From positions 1 through 64,000 of the forward strand of contig JACCGJ010001422.1 in NCBI GenBank assembly GCA_013407085.1: a DNA stretch of 64,000 nucleotides, given 5' to 3'. Numbering within the stretch: the stretch's first letter is position 1; every line of letters starts with the position of its first letter. This document shows positions 24,230 through 36,296 of the stretch, piece by piece. The notes beneath the pieces are model-generated. The model had not been told where the DNA came from. It searched no databases and saw only the letters and a list, made by a program, of their open reading frames with translations. Source of the DNA: Atriophallophorus winterbourni. Lineage: Eukaryota > Platyhelminthes > Trematoda > Plagiorchiida > Microphallidae. The translations under genes were made by a program, and so were the position numbers.

Positions 24230-25880
24230 CATGAGCTACCATAAGGTAGAAAAAAGGATTAAGCTTATTAATAACCATAGGATGACGAGGTATAATGAAT
24301 AAAATTATAAAATCTCTCAAAAATCAATAGAGACAGTCACATGCCGCATGGTTCGTCATATACTCATCGAGTTTAGAATCGAAAACCACAGCAGATTCCG
24401 AGCGTGTAATTTCTGCAGGCAAAATGTTCCAAGTGAAACAAATTCTACCGAGAAAAAATTACTACGAATATCCAAGTGAGAATGCGGAATGCTTAAAGCC
24501 TTTGAATGTTCTCGTATTGGAGTAAGGCCACTGGCTTTAGCAAGTGTTTAAAGGGATGGTTTTCGGTATGCAAGAGTTTGAATGCCCACCGGAGGTCACT
24601 CCGTATCTGTCGTTGGGTAAAATCGTATAAATTTCGTTTTAACAATCCCTTTTCGAAAAGCATATTTCTGTATCGTAATACCAACTTTGTCGCACGATCA
24701 TAAATCCTGTCAGGTAGTTCGATGTCTTTCATCAGTCATTGTGCCCAGGCTTGGGTAGAATATTCCATAGCAGGACGCACATACGTATTAATTAACCGGG
24801 GTAAGGTTTCGGGCGTGATTATTCTTTTAGAAGACTCATGATTCGTCAGGCTTTATTGTACACTGTCCGGCAATGATGTCCAAGCTTAAGGTTATAAAAC
24901 ACCCAGATACCGAGATCATTTTCTGCGGTGGTTCAGACGAGATCTTGCGTACCATGCTGATACATGTGGTGCAGAGATTTTCCAAGCCGCAACAAGTTAA
25001 ATGGTAACTCATTTGTCTGGGACCAACGAAATAAGGTGCACAGGTCCCGTTGTAATACCATACATTCATTAACAGACCTGACACGTTTTCATATTTTAAT
25101 ATAATCGGCAAACAGTATCAAGTTACATCCAATATCCTCTACTATATCGTTTATGTACATCAAGAATAGAAGAAGTCCAAGCACCGAGCCTTGCGGAACT
25201 CCTATGCAACGTCTATTCTTCTAGAGAAGGTGCTGCCAACTCGAACTTGGGCGTGTTTATCAGTAAGATAATCCCTTATCCAATTCAACAACACTCCCGT
25301 TATTCCATAAGCTTCGAGCTTTATTATTAGAATGTCATGGTTGACTCTATCGAAAGCTTTGAAAATATAGATGTGGCAAGCATGTACAGCCTCACGTTCG
25401 TCAATCCTTTGTCCAAGGTTAGATAAATAACAACGATTTCTTTGAAAACCATGTTGTGCTGCGGTCAAAATATTTTGGTTCTCAAAATGGTCTCTTATTC
25501 GCGCAGTCACAATGCGTTCCATTAATTTAGAGATGTGGTGTTATTTTTCCTTCATGTAGGCTGAGATTAAATAAGCGCGTGATAAGAACAGCCAAAGTAA
25601 TGCGACACCTGCGAATTATGGTAGGGGTAATTTTGTCTGCACCAGGGGATGTTTTTTCGTTTAGTTGACAGAGTACCCGCGCAACCATATATTCATTGAC
25701 AGTCATTTCATTAAATAATTTAAAACAAGGCGAATTTGGTCGAACTTGATATGGGATACAACGCTTAGGATTGAAGTCAAGTCAGTAAGACGTTGCTAAA
25801 GCATCGGCGGTATCTTGGGCAGAGTGAGTCAATTCGTTACGGTTTTGTCTATCGGATATCTTGACCAGTAATGTCATTTA
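24230..25880 (-). pseudogene. Degenerate CR1/Jockey-like LINE (RT fragments)
   Basis: Read on the minus strand, the order is that of a non-LTR reverse transcriptase. It starts with an RT-leading segment (SPGADKITPTIIRRC, about 25690-25610), then MERIVTARIRDHFENQNIL with AAQHGFQRNR and IFKAFDRVNHDIL (25522-25202). The C-terminal region follows (DRIYDRATKLVLRYRNM, 24732-24493), and then a frameshifted WNILPAE motif near 24430-24340. The catalytic YADD/FADD segment is not intact. Many stops and frameshifts make it an old, dead copy. Confidence 0.8.
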
Positions 25881-26499
25881 AGTGTGCAAACGGACAGCGC
25901 AACTTTTATTCCACAAGTTTACATAGAAAGTTTCAGCGACTCACAATTTTACGTTTTAGTTAATTTGGTATCGGGGCCAATGTATATTGCCAAATATAAG
26001 TTGATATTGAACCATAATATCCATTAAAAATTATAATTTCGTGCTCTGATACTTTTGAACATTACCCCTCACTCGCTGATTCTATCTGGATCATTCTTAT
26101 ACCATTCGATTTCGCTTGAAGAGATCTATTGGATTTTCAGCGTCCTGTGATAAATATTTCGGATGTTCCTATTTTCCACATCACCGTGGAAATTTTGTGC
26201 GGGTGCAAAATTTGTTGTTTTGACTTGCTCGGGAGCGCTATCATTCAGAAGATATTCTGCTGAATTCAACAAGCTGTGTTTCCTTTGTGTGAGATCAAAT
26301 CTACGGTCACCACGACAGTTTTACTCGATAATTTGCATGCAATACATCGCAAATTTCATCTTTCAACTGTTAATCGATCGATACGTGCCTAGGTGTTTCA
26401 ATGGAAGGTATCTAAACCCACACTCAACGATCAGACGACCTTGACCTCAACTGCTATCGGATGCCAGGACCAAAGAAAGTACGCGTGATTTGGTTAAAA

Positions 26500-27650
26500 T
26501 GAGCTAAAGGGGGGTAAGTGTGAGATCAAAAGTAGTATCCAATATAGTTGTGAACGGAAAAGCCTCCTGTGAAATACCGATTCCGCGTGGTGTCCTTTAG
26601 GTTGCAATACTGTACCCATTTTTATTTTCCCTTTACATTTCTGATCCTCCTTGTGACCCTTCGACACTTACTATTAAATACGCTGATGACGTTGCCGTTG
26701 CATTGAATCATAGTCTTCGGATCGAGCAACATGTTTTAGAATCAGTGGTTACGAACATTGGTCAATGGTCATTCACGTTTGCAACGAGATGATATTTTCC
26801 AACATGACTGGACAGCGTTTTTTTAGCCCTTTCTGATGAAATTCCTCGCGTTTCGTTTAACGGCTCTGTGTTTGAAAGATGTTACAACTTCACGTATCTT
26901 GGCGCAACAATATCTGACAATCTTACCTGGACCAAACATGTAACAAATCAATTCATAAAGGTACGCCAAATGTCATTCTATGCACTTCGCCTCCGTTCTC
27001 TCTCCATACCACTAAAAGTTATTCAACTTTTTGTTTTTTCTTGTATCATTCCACACCTTTACGCTTCCCCCGTGATTTTTCCTGGCCTTTTGGAAAAGGA
27101 TTTTATGATGATCAGAAGAAACATTAAGCTCATCTCAAGATTGAGTTGTGTTCCCGCTGATGACATTCGAGACACTAATGTTGATCGTCACTTTCGTGAA
27201 TGCAACAGGTTCATCGCAACTATTTCTTCTGATTGTTCACATCCACTGAACAAAAGCCCTGCTTCTTGTGAATCTTTTTCCCCCACCCGAAGTTACTATG
27301 TTATTCCCTATTCGAGAACTAACAAATTTAGTAACTTTTTTGTTCCATACTTGGCTCGATTCATGGTTCATCAGTCGAAAGCTGTTATGGAGTTAAAGAA
27401 GCGCTTGACAATTTTTTTAAATGACGCTGAGATGTTCCAGTTATTTTCCAATTTTTATTTTTCTAATTCCCCTCACATTTGTCTAGTCTATGGTAACTTG
27501 ACAATTTATTATCATTTATTATCATTTCATTGAACTGCACTTTAAACATTTTATCATATTTGAATTTTGTGGAGAAATTAGTGTAATGCTGAAAATTCGT
27601 GTACACGAATACAGTCATTTTCTTCTTCTTCTTCTTCTAATCATGTGTTA
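26500..27650 (+). pseudogene. Degenerate LINE of a second family (YADD-type RT C-terminal half)
   Basis: The part around 26670-26710 reads as KYADDVAVALNHS, the RT catalytic motif. Frameshifts follow, then a 221-codon open stretch (26868-27533, beginning CYNFTYLGATISDNLTWTKH) that matches the thumb and C-terminal region of LINE reverse transcriptases. A (TTC)n run at 27622-27640 may mark the 3' tail. The family differs from the LINE copies at 28-38 kb. The 5' part is missing. Confidence 0.72.
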
Positions 27651-27807
27651 TATGTGCTCTACTATGATACACACTAATGCGATAAAGTTTTGACTAAATA
27701 AGCAGTTGTCTTTATTAATAATGCTGAAATTCCAGGTGTCTGTTATGAGTGCAGCGTCTGCAGAAGAAAGCCCTTAAACGGCGCTGAGACCAACGTATCA
27801 GAATCAG

Positions 27808-28088
27808 GATACCTAGAAGAGTGCAATCGGTTCGAGCAGTTTTTGGTTAACGTTTCAATTCTGACGCAGAAGCTTCGTCAGACGAAGGGTGATAGTTAGG
27901 ACAAGGAACATGATTAAGTTGTTGTAAACCCCACACCACTTATTTGACCTTCCCGCTAAACTGCCTATAGTAAGCCTACATTGTGTCACGTCTCGTGGGA
28001 ATGACGAGGATCAGTGGTCTATTTGCCTATTAGTGTGTATCCACATCAATGTAATACAAGTGAACACAGTCAAGGTCGGTTGACACTA
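27808..28088 (+). repeat. Repeat family A, one end
   Basis: It begins gagtgcaatcggttcgagcag and contains cagaagcttcgtcagacgaag, then the same interior as 18.7-18.9 kb (ccccacaccact, tgcctatagta, gtctcgtgggaatgac, aatacaagtgaacac). At about 28088 it passes straight into LINE coding sequence. Either the LINE inserted here with 5' truncation, or a chimeric copy was mobilised. Confidence 0.75.
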
Positions 28089-30908
28089 GCTGAAATGAAG
28101 GATCTCTGTAATCAGCACTTACTCGACGTCATAGCAATAACTGAGACATGGTTCCAACCTCACATGAGCGATAGCGAGCTCTCTATTCCAAACATGACCC
28201 TGTTTCGGAGAGACCGTTTAACTACAGGTGGTGGAGTAGCTGTTTACCACCACGATAGTTTATACAGTACCGTAGTTAAAGACGCTGAACTCGATCTAGA
28301 AGACAGTATATGGTGTAACTTGAAGCTCGAATCAAGCGACAGTTGCACTGTTGGTTTAGTTTACCGTTCACCATCATCATCGGATGCGCATAAGGAAAAA
28401 AACACTTGAAAGCAATGCACTACGCCGGAAAACAGCGCAATTCGCAATTACTGATTATGGGAGACTTCAATTTGCCTCAACTATATAACCGAGTAGATCA
28501 TCCACCCCGATCGCTAGACTACAAATTTTGCGAACTGTTCGATTACATCCCCTTGTATTATATTGTTTTCGATTATAAAACGAAATTTGCAACAAACAAC
28601 TGTTCTAGACCTAGTCTTAACCTTTGAAGCCACGGCCGTTGAAGATGTTCAGTATCACGCTACGCTGGGTCGAAGCGATCACCCCGTCCTGCTCTTTCAA
28701 CACGTGTGCAACGCCAGTAGAATGGTAAAGCAAACTGAACGAAATAGAAAAGTGTATTACATTGGTTTGGTGGCTTTCGATGAACACAATATAAATTTCA
28801 GTGATCCTGACTCGCATTGCACAACCCTGACAGATTACATCATCATCCTGATACATTTCAATTCTATGTTCCGAAGCATAATAGAAAATGTTTGACAAAG
28901 CGAAATTTGGCATGGGCTAATCACAGGGTTGCCAGAACAGAATCGACCAGGGCAAACTTTCGAGAATTGCGGAATCAAGTCACAAATCTCATCCAAGAGG
29001 ATAAGCAATATCACCAGTCTCAGCTGGCAGTAAGAATGCAGCGAAACCCGAACTGCTCAATCGAACCTTTAACAACACTACGAAGCTGAAACCCGGTGTT
29101 TTTTCCGAACATGACAGATAATGGACTAAGTGATTTTGCGCTGCAAAACCGCTAACGCTCTCGATAGTTTTTATTCACGAGTTTTCACCCTCAAGGATGT
29201 ATTACAATCATCGGAATTGTCAGCACCAATTGTGCCGGAGATTATATGCGATATATGCATCAATTCGGAAATAGTGCAGCACCACCTACGCACGTTGAAT
29301 ATCAGCAAGTCCCCGGGAGCTGACGGAATCACACCTGAAATCCTAAAGTTATGCGGCAGTCAATTGTGTGAACCACTTTGTGATTTATTTAATCATTCAT
29401 TGAGGAAGTGTGTTGTACCCGCTGACTGGACGAGAGGAATCATAACACCCATTTGCAAAGGCGGAATTCCTGTACACTCCTTCAAGTGATCTCAAATGTC
29501 ATGGAGCGAATTGCGTGCGAAAGAATTGTGAGTCATCTTGAAGCCCAAAACTTGTTGTCCAGAGATCAACATGGATTTCGGAAGTCTCGTTCTTGCTTGA
29601 CTAACATACTGGAGACGATGGACAACTGGACGCAGGCAGTGGATGATGGTGGTTGCGTGCATGCGTTTGGTCGCGTGGACCATTCTATACTCCTGAACAA
29701 GCTGCACAATGTTGGTATTAATGGGTACCTTCTTACCTGTCTGAGAAGCTACCTTTTTGATCGCAAGGCAACTGTACGTATTGATGATATGATGTCTTGG
29801 GAAATCGAAGCCACTAGCGGTGTCCCACGAGGTTCGGTACCTGGTCCGGTTCACTTTTTAGTCTACATAAACGAACTTCCGAAACTTGTCACAACAAATG
29901 ATGCTAAACTTTGGATGCGAATCACGTCAAGCGTGGACTGTTTGTGTTTACAAAGCGATTTGGATATATTAAACAGCTGGTCAGAGCAAAACAATCTTCA
30001 ATTCAATTTCAGAAATTGCAAGATGTCGCAAATAGGTAAAGACTTTCCATTCTCATACAGCCTTGGGTCACAAAAACTGGAAAGGACCTTGGCGTATGGA
30101 CTAGTGGGAGTCTTAAGAATAGCAAGCAATGCGAAGCAGCGTACAACAGAGCTATCCGCAGGCTAGATATGCTTCCGTGTATTTTTGGACATTTTCCCGT
30201 AAAGCATACCCCATGCTCATAAATACTATATTAACCCAGTGATGGGTTACTCAGTGCAACCTTGGGCACCATGGCTACAAAAGGACATCAAGCTGCTCGA
30301 GAGGATTTATCACAGAGCAACTAAAATGATTTTCTGTCTCCGCAACCTATCATATAAGGATCGGCTGGTTCATCTTAAGTTCGACACTGCCTCACAGACG
30401 GTTTCGATAGGATCTAATCCTGACTTATAAAATAATGAACTCAAAGATGCACCCTCTGAAGCATCTATTTCGCCTACGGTCAAGCCATTCCACACGTTCT
30501 CACCCACTGGCACTTGATATTCCACATTCTCACTGGAACTGCCGTCGGTTCTTCTATTCGGTGCGCGTTTGTTTCTTATGGAACTCCTTACCGTCATATG
30601 TTGTACAATCATCTAGTGAATGGATTTTCAAGAACAAATTAGATATATTTATGCGTAGTAATTCCACCCTATATCACCATTATCCAAACGAATATTTTTC
30701 TATCATACCGAGGCAATACATGACATTTTTTCTAACTACAACCATATATATATACAACTATAATACTACAACTATATATTTTTTTCTAACTACAACCATA
30801 TATATATATATATATACAAATATAATACTACAACTATATATATATATATACTAATATCCAAGGGGTTGTACAGCTACGAGCTTTTTATACCATAAATTCT
30901 TGAATCTT
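28089..30908 (+). pseudogene. CR1/Jockey-like LINE copy with endonuclease and RT remnants
   Basis: The copy is 5' truncated and broken by several frameshifts. Apurinic-type endonuclease pieces come first: VIAITETWF (about 28120), RRDRLTTGGGVAVYHH (28200-28255), LLIMGDFNLPQ (about 28460) and GRSDHPVLLF (about 28670). Reverse-transcriptase pieces follow: SKSPGADGITPEIL (about 29310), QHGFRKSRSCLTNIL (29570), GRVDHSILLNKL with the upstream catalytic segment lost (29670), SGVPRGSVPGPVHFLVYINELP (changed residues) and a missing FADD box, then RIYHRATKMIFCLRN (30305) and the tail FYSVRVCFLWNSLP (30555). It ends near ataccataaattcttgaatc, a terminus shared with the 36.3 kb copy. It cannot be active. 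Confidence 0.85.
30726..30850. repeat. Duplicated AT-rich unit in LINE 3' UTR
   Basis: Two copies of a roughly 60-bp unit, each with ttttttctaactacaacc, a TA dinucleotide run, and ataatactacaactatata. Confidence 0.85.
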
Positions 30909-31289
30909 GTATGTACAAAGAGTATTATAGGTGAAAAGCCATTGATTTAAAGAACGCTGAATTAATATTATGAGAAATATTTTTCAGAATTATAATAACC
31001 GTTCCCGAAGATTATCATCAGGCCGCTAGACCACACCGGGCTACTGCCTACTTCCGGTGTCACTAGCGCTAAGCTTTGAAAATGTCAAGGTAGCATGTAC
31101 AGCAGGTTATTACTGTAGTTATCCCATCAACTACTTTCGGTAGCAGTTTCAAACCTAGCTATGACGAAAGATTAATATTTAGCACATTCTGGAAAATGTG
31201 CAAACAAAGGGGGGTTCGAAACCCGATACCCTCGTTTGAAAGGTTCGCATAGTGAAAAACTATATAAATCGGAAAGGTCGAGGGTCACG

Positions 31290-31565
31290 GTACAATGGAA
31301 AAATATTCGTTAGTACAAAGTTGCTTAATTAAGTTATATAAGCGGGTTGTCGGGTAGAATTACTAGACATAAATATATGAATTTTTTCTGAAAATTCGTT
31401 CACTGGAGGATTGTACAACGTCTGAACGTAGAGTTCCACAAGAAGCAAACGCGCCTCGAACAGAAGAAACGACGGCAGTTCCGGTGAGAATGTGAAACAT
31501 CTTATGCCAAGTGTGTTATGGCTTGACTGGAGACGAAATAGATGCCGCACAGGATGTATCTCTGA
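31290..31565 (-). pseudogene. Inverted LINE 3' fragment, same family as 28-30.9 kb
   Basis: On the minus strand it aligns with 30450-30720: gcatctatttcg, ttcacattctcac, ggaactgccgtcg, gtacaatc and agtaattctaccc occur in the same order. It encodes the RT C-terminal tail only, out of frame in places. It lies tail to tail with the preceding LINE. Confidence 0.75.
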
Positions 31566-32369
31566 GTTCAGTATTTTATAGGTGAGGATTACATCTAATC
31601 GAACGCATCTGCTCTAAATCTTTAGATACCACAATTTGTTTTCTTAAAAATTGAATTCATAAATCGGAAACCAACGTACAATGTAACGAAATCCTCATTC
31701 CGTGTACATTTATAATAAAATCATAGGTTTTCCGGAAGAATTATACAAATGCTTCCGAAAAAGTTACTACTGCAACCCGAAATATTTCTGAACACGCGAT
31801 AAAACAACCACAATTAATTCTGCGTACGTGCTTCACTGGGAAGCCGAAACAGATGGCTACGGCGGTTGGGTTCATTTTTTCAATTGTTTGACAGCTTGGC
31901 GTAAACAATTATTTGTGGAAGTGGCTGAATTTACAATACGCATTTCCCATGGAGTGAATTTCTACATCCTACAGGCGTTAGTCAGAATGCCGCAAATGTT
32001 TGTCACCGGTGAACATGTGAATTTAATACGCAATTTTCTCAAGGCACCGTCAAATACGATCCTTGTAATTTATAATTTTTTCCACTAGTATGACGGTAAA
32101 AAGGTGCATAATAATACAAAATTTTGAAATGGACTTGTCGGTAGTATCTCGAAGCGGAATTAGAAACATTCTGATTGTCTTTGCAGCAACAGGTAACATA
32201 TTGTTGCAAACTTGTCTGAATACTTTAGAATTGATTATCTGAGTAGCAACATGTTCGTACCGATGCAAGGTTATACACCGTGACGAAAAAAGAACTGATG
32301 GAAAACTTTGATCTAAATAAAAATTCCTAGTTAGAAAATAGAATGGATTACATCAGATAAAGGGGTCAA

Positions 32370-32660
32370 ATTATTTAGCGTGGAAGGTTTTTCTTTGCTG
32401 TCAGAGTGTTTTCTCTGGAACTCCCTGCCCCCACATATCATTTACGCAACAAGCCTGAACATGTACAAGGCTGAACTTGACAAGTATATGTTGACCAAAC
32501 CCAACCTTGCACCTGAATACACGTGCTGAATTTCAATATGTATAAAACATTTGTGTTTTTTTATGAATTCCCTATATTTTTAATCTGTGGTTACTGTAAA
32601 GTATTTGCTTTTTGGACCATTAAAACTTTGAATTACTTTGAATTAGCAAGTATAAAAGGA
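32370..32660 (+). pseudogene. 5'-truncated LINE 3' end
   Basis: It encodes the RT C-terminal tail, ECFLWNSLPPHIIYATSLNM followed by ELDKYMLTKPN and a stop at about 32527, then a 3' UTR ending tttgctttttggaccattaa. This tail motif (WNSLP, then a hydrophobic segment and LDKY) is shared by all CR1-like copies in the window. Confidence 0.75.
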
Positions 32661-34250
32661 TGAGGGTGGATGTTAAAATAAAATCCTGGAGAGCTGGATT
32701 TTGGTATAAATTTCCTCAATGACTTACCAAATCTGGATTAGCGTCAGAACCCTTAAGTGAATTTAGTGACTGAGAAACAAAGATTACTGCTTGTACTCAA
32801 AACTTACTACTGCCATACACCTAGTCGGTTTTTATTAAGATCTAGTTAAGATCGATTTACAGCAACGACAAAGATGAATGATATTCGCGAATCTTCGCTA
32901 TTATCACAGGCCTATCATCAGCTAATTAATCATGTACTCATTATTTATGAGCATAACACGATTCCTTTAAGATTACTACAAGAAGAGAGGATAAGAAGCA
33001 AAGCCGTTTGTCACGGAAACATGAGTTTATAGCATGTATTTTGAGTACAGATAATTTAAACAGAATGACGGAAAAGCATGCAAATGAATATTTTGTAGAA
33101 TTTTGTTCTGTTTCATTTTCTGACTGACTTGAGGACAGCGGAAGTTAAAGGTGGATTTAACTCGTAAAATCAAATGAAATAACTGTGAAAAATGATATAA
33201 AATACATTATATTCACTTTACCAGTTTTTCAAACAATCATGTAGCGTTATAGCAAGTCCAATGAATTGTACAGTTTCGAATAGGCATACTCTAAAATGCC
33301 AGCGAAATCCCCGCTTTAATTGTAATCTATACTAGCAAGTTTGACGGGCAAACTTCTACGTAAAAATCACCTTACAAACCTCATGTAGAGCATTTAGAGA
33401 TCCTTATAAAAACCGAAAAATCTGTTATACGTTTCACTCAATCGGGAAGGCTGGTTAGTTAATTGGAGCATGTGGAAACCGAATTGCTTTCACTCAAAAT
33501 TTTGTGCTCAAAATGAAAAAAAGTTCATATATTAAAATATAATTATTTAAAAATAAGAGAGGAAGTATTCTCCTCATACTCTTCTGTGACGTTGCCCGGG
33601 GCTATCATTTAAGTGGAATTTTGATTAAAAACACGTGCTATGTAGCACATCCGGATGGCAAGTTGTGACAGACATTATTTCATCCAGCGTTTCCGGAACT
33701 ACTCGGAAAAGCTGGTCGCGTATTGTCAATAGCGATTTCGAGATGGTCGACTTTCGAGTAGGAGGTAAAGAGAAACAGTGTTCCACCTGTGATCTTTCGG
33801 CTTACGTGTTTGACGGTGTTACGAAACATTCTCTTACATTAACTTCGACCACGTGTTCAAGCGATAGCATGAAGTGTAGAAAAACGCAGGTGGAACTTTA
33901 ATTTGTTATGCGCCAAAAATCTGAACGAAACAAATTTAGTTATTTCTTCCCAAATATACAGAAAAAATAATGACAGAAAAAAATTGATGTCAGCGAAACC
34001 TAAAATATTTCTCATTCAGCCCGTAGTGTCGCCTAAGTTTACAAAGTTAAAAACTTGTACCGGAATCGTGATGTGATGAAACACCATGAGAATTCAAGTT
34101 CAAAACTAATGGTAGTGTATGGAAATTCATGATTTTACCAAGGCAAATTTCATTACGAAAATTCTGCCCACGGGCTAAGAAACTGAGGTTGCCCAGGCCT
34201 AGAGAGAAATGAGTAAAATGACAACGGAATTAAGTATACCGCAAGTTTTT
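32661..34250. other. Intergenic, no gene assigned
   Basis: An open stretch at 33635-33901 (88 codons, ending in KCRKTQVEL) has no motif I recognise, no splice context and starts without ATG support. Nothing else stands out. A short piece near 34187-34215 (gttgcccaggcctagagaga) matches the middle of the SINE-like repeat. Confidence 0.45.
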
Positions 34251-34389
34251 TCTTGTAGAGCTTTATCAGTGGCAATCATTTCATCACTGTGTTGACTGAA
34301 CAGTTCAAGAAGTATTGCATAATTTTACATTATGGCAGTTACAACCTCTTTCCACTGTTTTAAGGGTCGCCGAATGTAATCTTACTGTC

Positions 34390-35035
34390 TCCACCTGATG
34401 ACCGCAAATAAACAGAAACCGGTTATGTGCTTGGGATGTGAACAACACTTTACATTGGTCGTTGATGAGCATACGGCCGCGAATCACTATGTGATTGTTT
34501 TCGAGCGCTGTTTACAAGAACAATATTCAACAGTAACGCTGAACTATAGAATAGTTGACTATGGTTCAACTGATTCAAAGCTCACTGAACCTTATCTTAT
34601 TGTTTCCATCTGATGATGGCAAACATTCAGAAACTGGCTGTAGTGTGTAGGCGCGGAGGATGTGAGCAACAATTTACATTGAAATGAAATATTACCCTCA
34701 TCATGGCTGAAGCAAATGGAGAAATGAAGGTAACAACGAAAGCTACTTGACTGTCGTGCTCTTGCAAACGTGTAGCTCTTTCTACACAGAATCACTTAGT
34801 GATTCTGGGTCAAGCATTGAAGAATCATTTTGTGATTCTGTGTTTGAACATCATGGTTCGTTGTACGAACACTATGTAACAGTGGCATTCAAGTATAACT
34901 TTGTTTACCACTTATCCACTCTTTCCAGGCTCACTGAACCTAATCTTTCTGTCTTCACCTGATGACAACAAACAGCCAGAAACCGGTAATGGTATGTAAG
35001 TGCGGGGATGTGAGCAACACATTACTTTGTAGCTA
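34390..35035 (+). repeat. Degenerate tandem repeat with conserved CTGATGA-N13-GAAAC core
   Basis: Three unit starts lie at 34394, 34610 and 34959. Each has CTGATGA, exactly 13 bases, then GAAAC, and about 30-45 bases later GGATGTGARCAAC. Unit lengths are about 216 and 349 bp. Interiors share tcactgaacctaatctt and small palindromes such as agaatcacttagtgattct. Related single copies occur at about 1141-1200 and 9740-9800. Confidence 0.75.
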
Positions 35036-36290
35036 TTCCGTTTAACCATTTAGCAATCGAGTAGAATCGAGTTAAATATTGATTTTTTGTTGATATCTTT
35101 CGTGTTCGCGCTCACTCATAGTGCATTATTCACAAAATGCAAAATGTTTACTTCATGTAGTTAATAAAAATCTCCCTTTAAATTACAAATGGGAGAAGCA
35201 CCGTTTCCACACGTTACTCGTTCCGGTTTCAAGGTAGAGGTTTGCGCGCCTGTCATACACGAGATACGCTCAGATGTAACAATAATCTCGACACGGTTGT
35301 CGTCGCTCGCACTACTGCAAATGATGCTGATATGAAAACTAAAACATATTTTTTGGAACGCAGATAAAAAAATACAAAATGCCTGTTAAATAGCTTGAGC
35401 GCTTACAGCAAAGATAAAAACAATTGACAAGCATAAAATGAATCGGAATCCTTAAAACACATGCAAGCGGATATTTTTGGGATGCGTAGCAATTTCTTTA
35501 CCCGATTGGATGCGGGACAACATGAAACAACTCAATGTTTTTGTACCTTAAATCACGGTATCAACAGCAAGTCAGAATTCAATCATTTCAAAGGATCCTG
35601 CATTCCTAGCGCGCTTGCTGATTGACGCAATATCGCTATATTACGAAATATCTACTTTTCTAAATTTTCCAAAGTAAATGACGGTCACTAGAAATTCGCG
35701 TGGATTGAATTGACTGCCGCGCAATTTTCGATTTGAAATTTGGCTAAAAATATAAGCTGAACGATGAACCTCCAGCAGTGTGCGTGTGTCGTCTTACTGA
35801 ACCGAAGTAATACACGAGATTACGAACTTTCGATGCATTTCAGATCCGGATAGAAAACTGACTGCGCTCTATCCTTGTTGTCCATACGTGCACACGAACA
35901 GACTCATACAGAGACAATTTGCAACAGAACAAGGTTGGAAAGGCTTCCGGTTTGTGGTCAGCAGGCAAACCATTTTTAAATGAATTTTTTTCAATTTGAA
36001 CTAAAATAAATCGTGCTTCGATAGTTTGGTAATCGAATTACTAGACCGATACACCACTATTTTTGTGGTGAATTTGAACATAGAGTTGTTCGTTTATCAA
36101 CATTTATGATCATAAATGAAATGGCATTAATACTATCTATACGTAGTTCCAAACTCTAATACCTTATACAAATTGTCATTCATAGCACAAACGGCATTGA
36201 GCAAAGGCGATTTGTGGCGATACTTGTGTATAAATACTGCAAAATGGTCTCACAATTTAAGTAAAATATACAATTGGGAATAATTATAGG
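35036..36290. other. Intergenic, no gene seen
   Basis: AT-rich sequence with no supported frame, repeat or RNA gene. Confidence 0.5.
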
Positions 36291-36296
36291 AAGAAC

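Noticed and set aside
31828..32088. 86-codon plus-strand frame
   Set aside because: No family recognised and flanked by LINE debris; chance frame is the simplest explanation.
33635..33901. 88-codon frame with several Cys residues
   Set aside because: No recognisable domain, no ATG-supported start and no splice partners; kept only as a remark.
34390..35035. Functional hammerhead ribozyme array
   Set aside because: The core strands CTGATGA and GAAAC with constant spacing are present, but stem II pairs at best weakly in one copy and stems I and III plus a cleavage site were not found, so no ribozyme feature was annotated.
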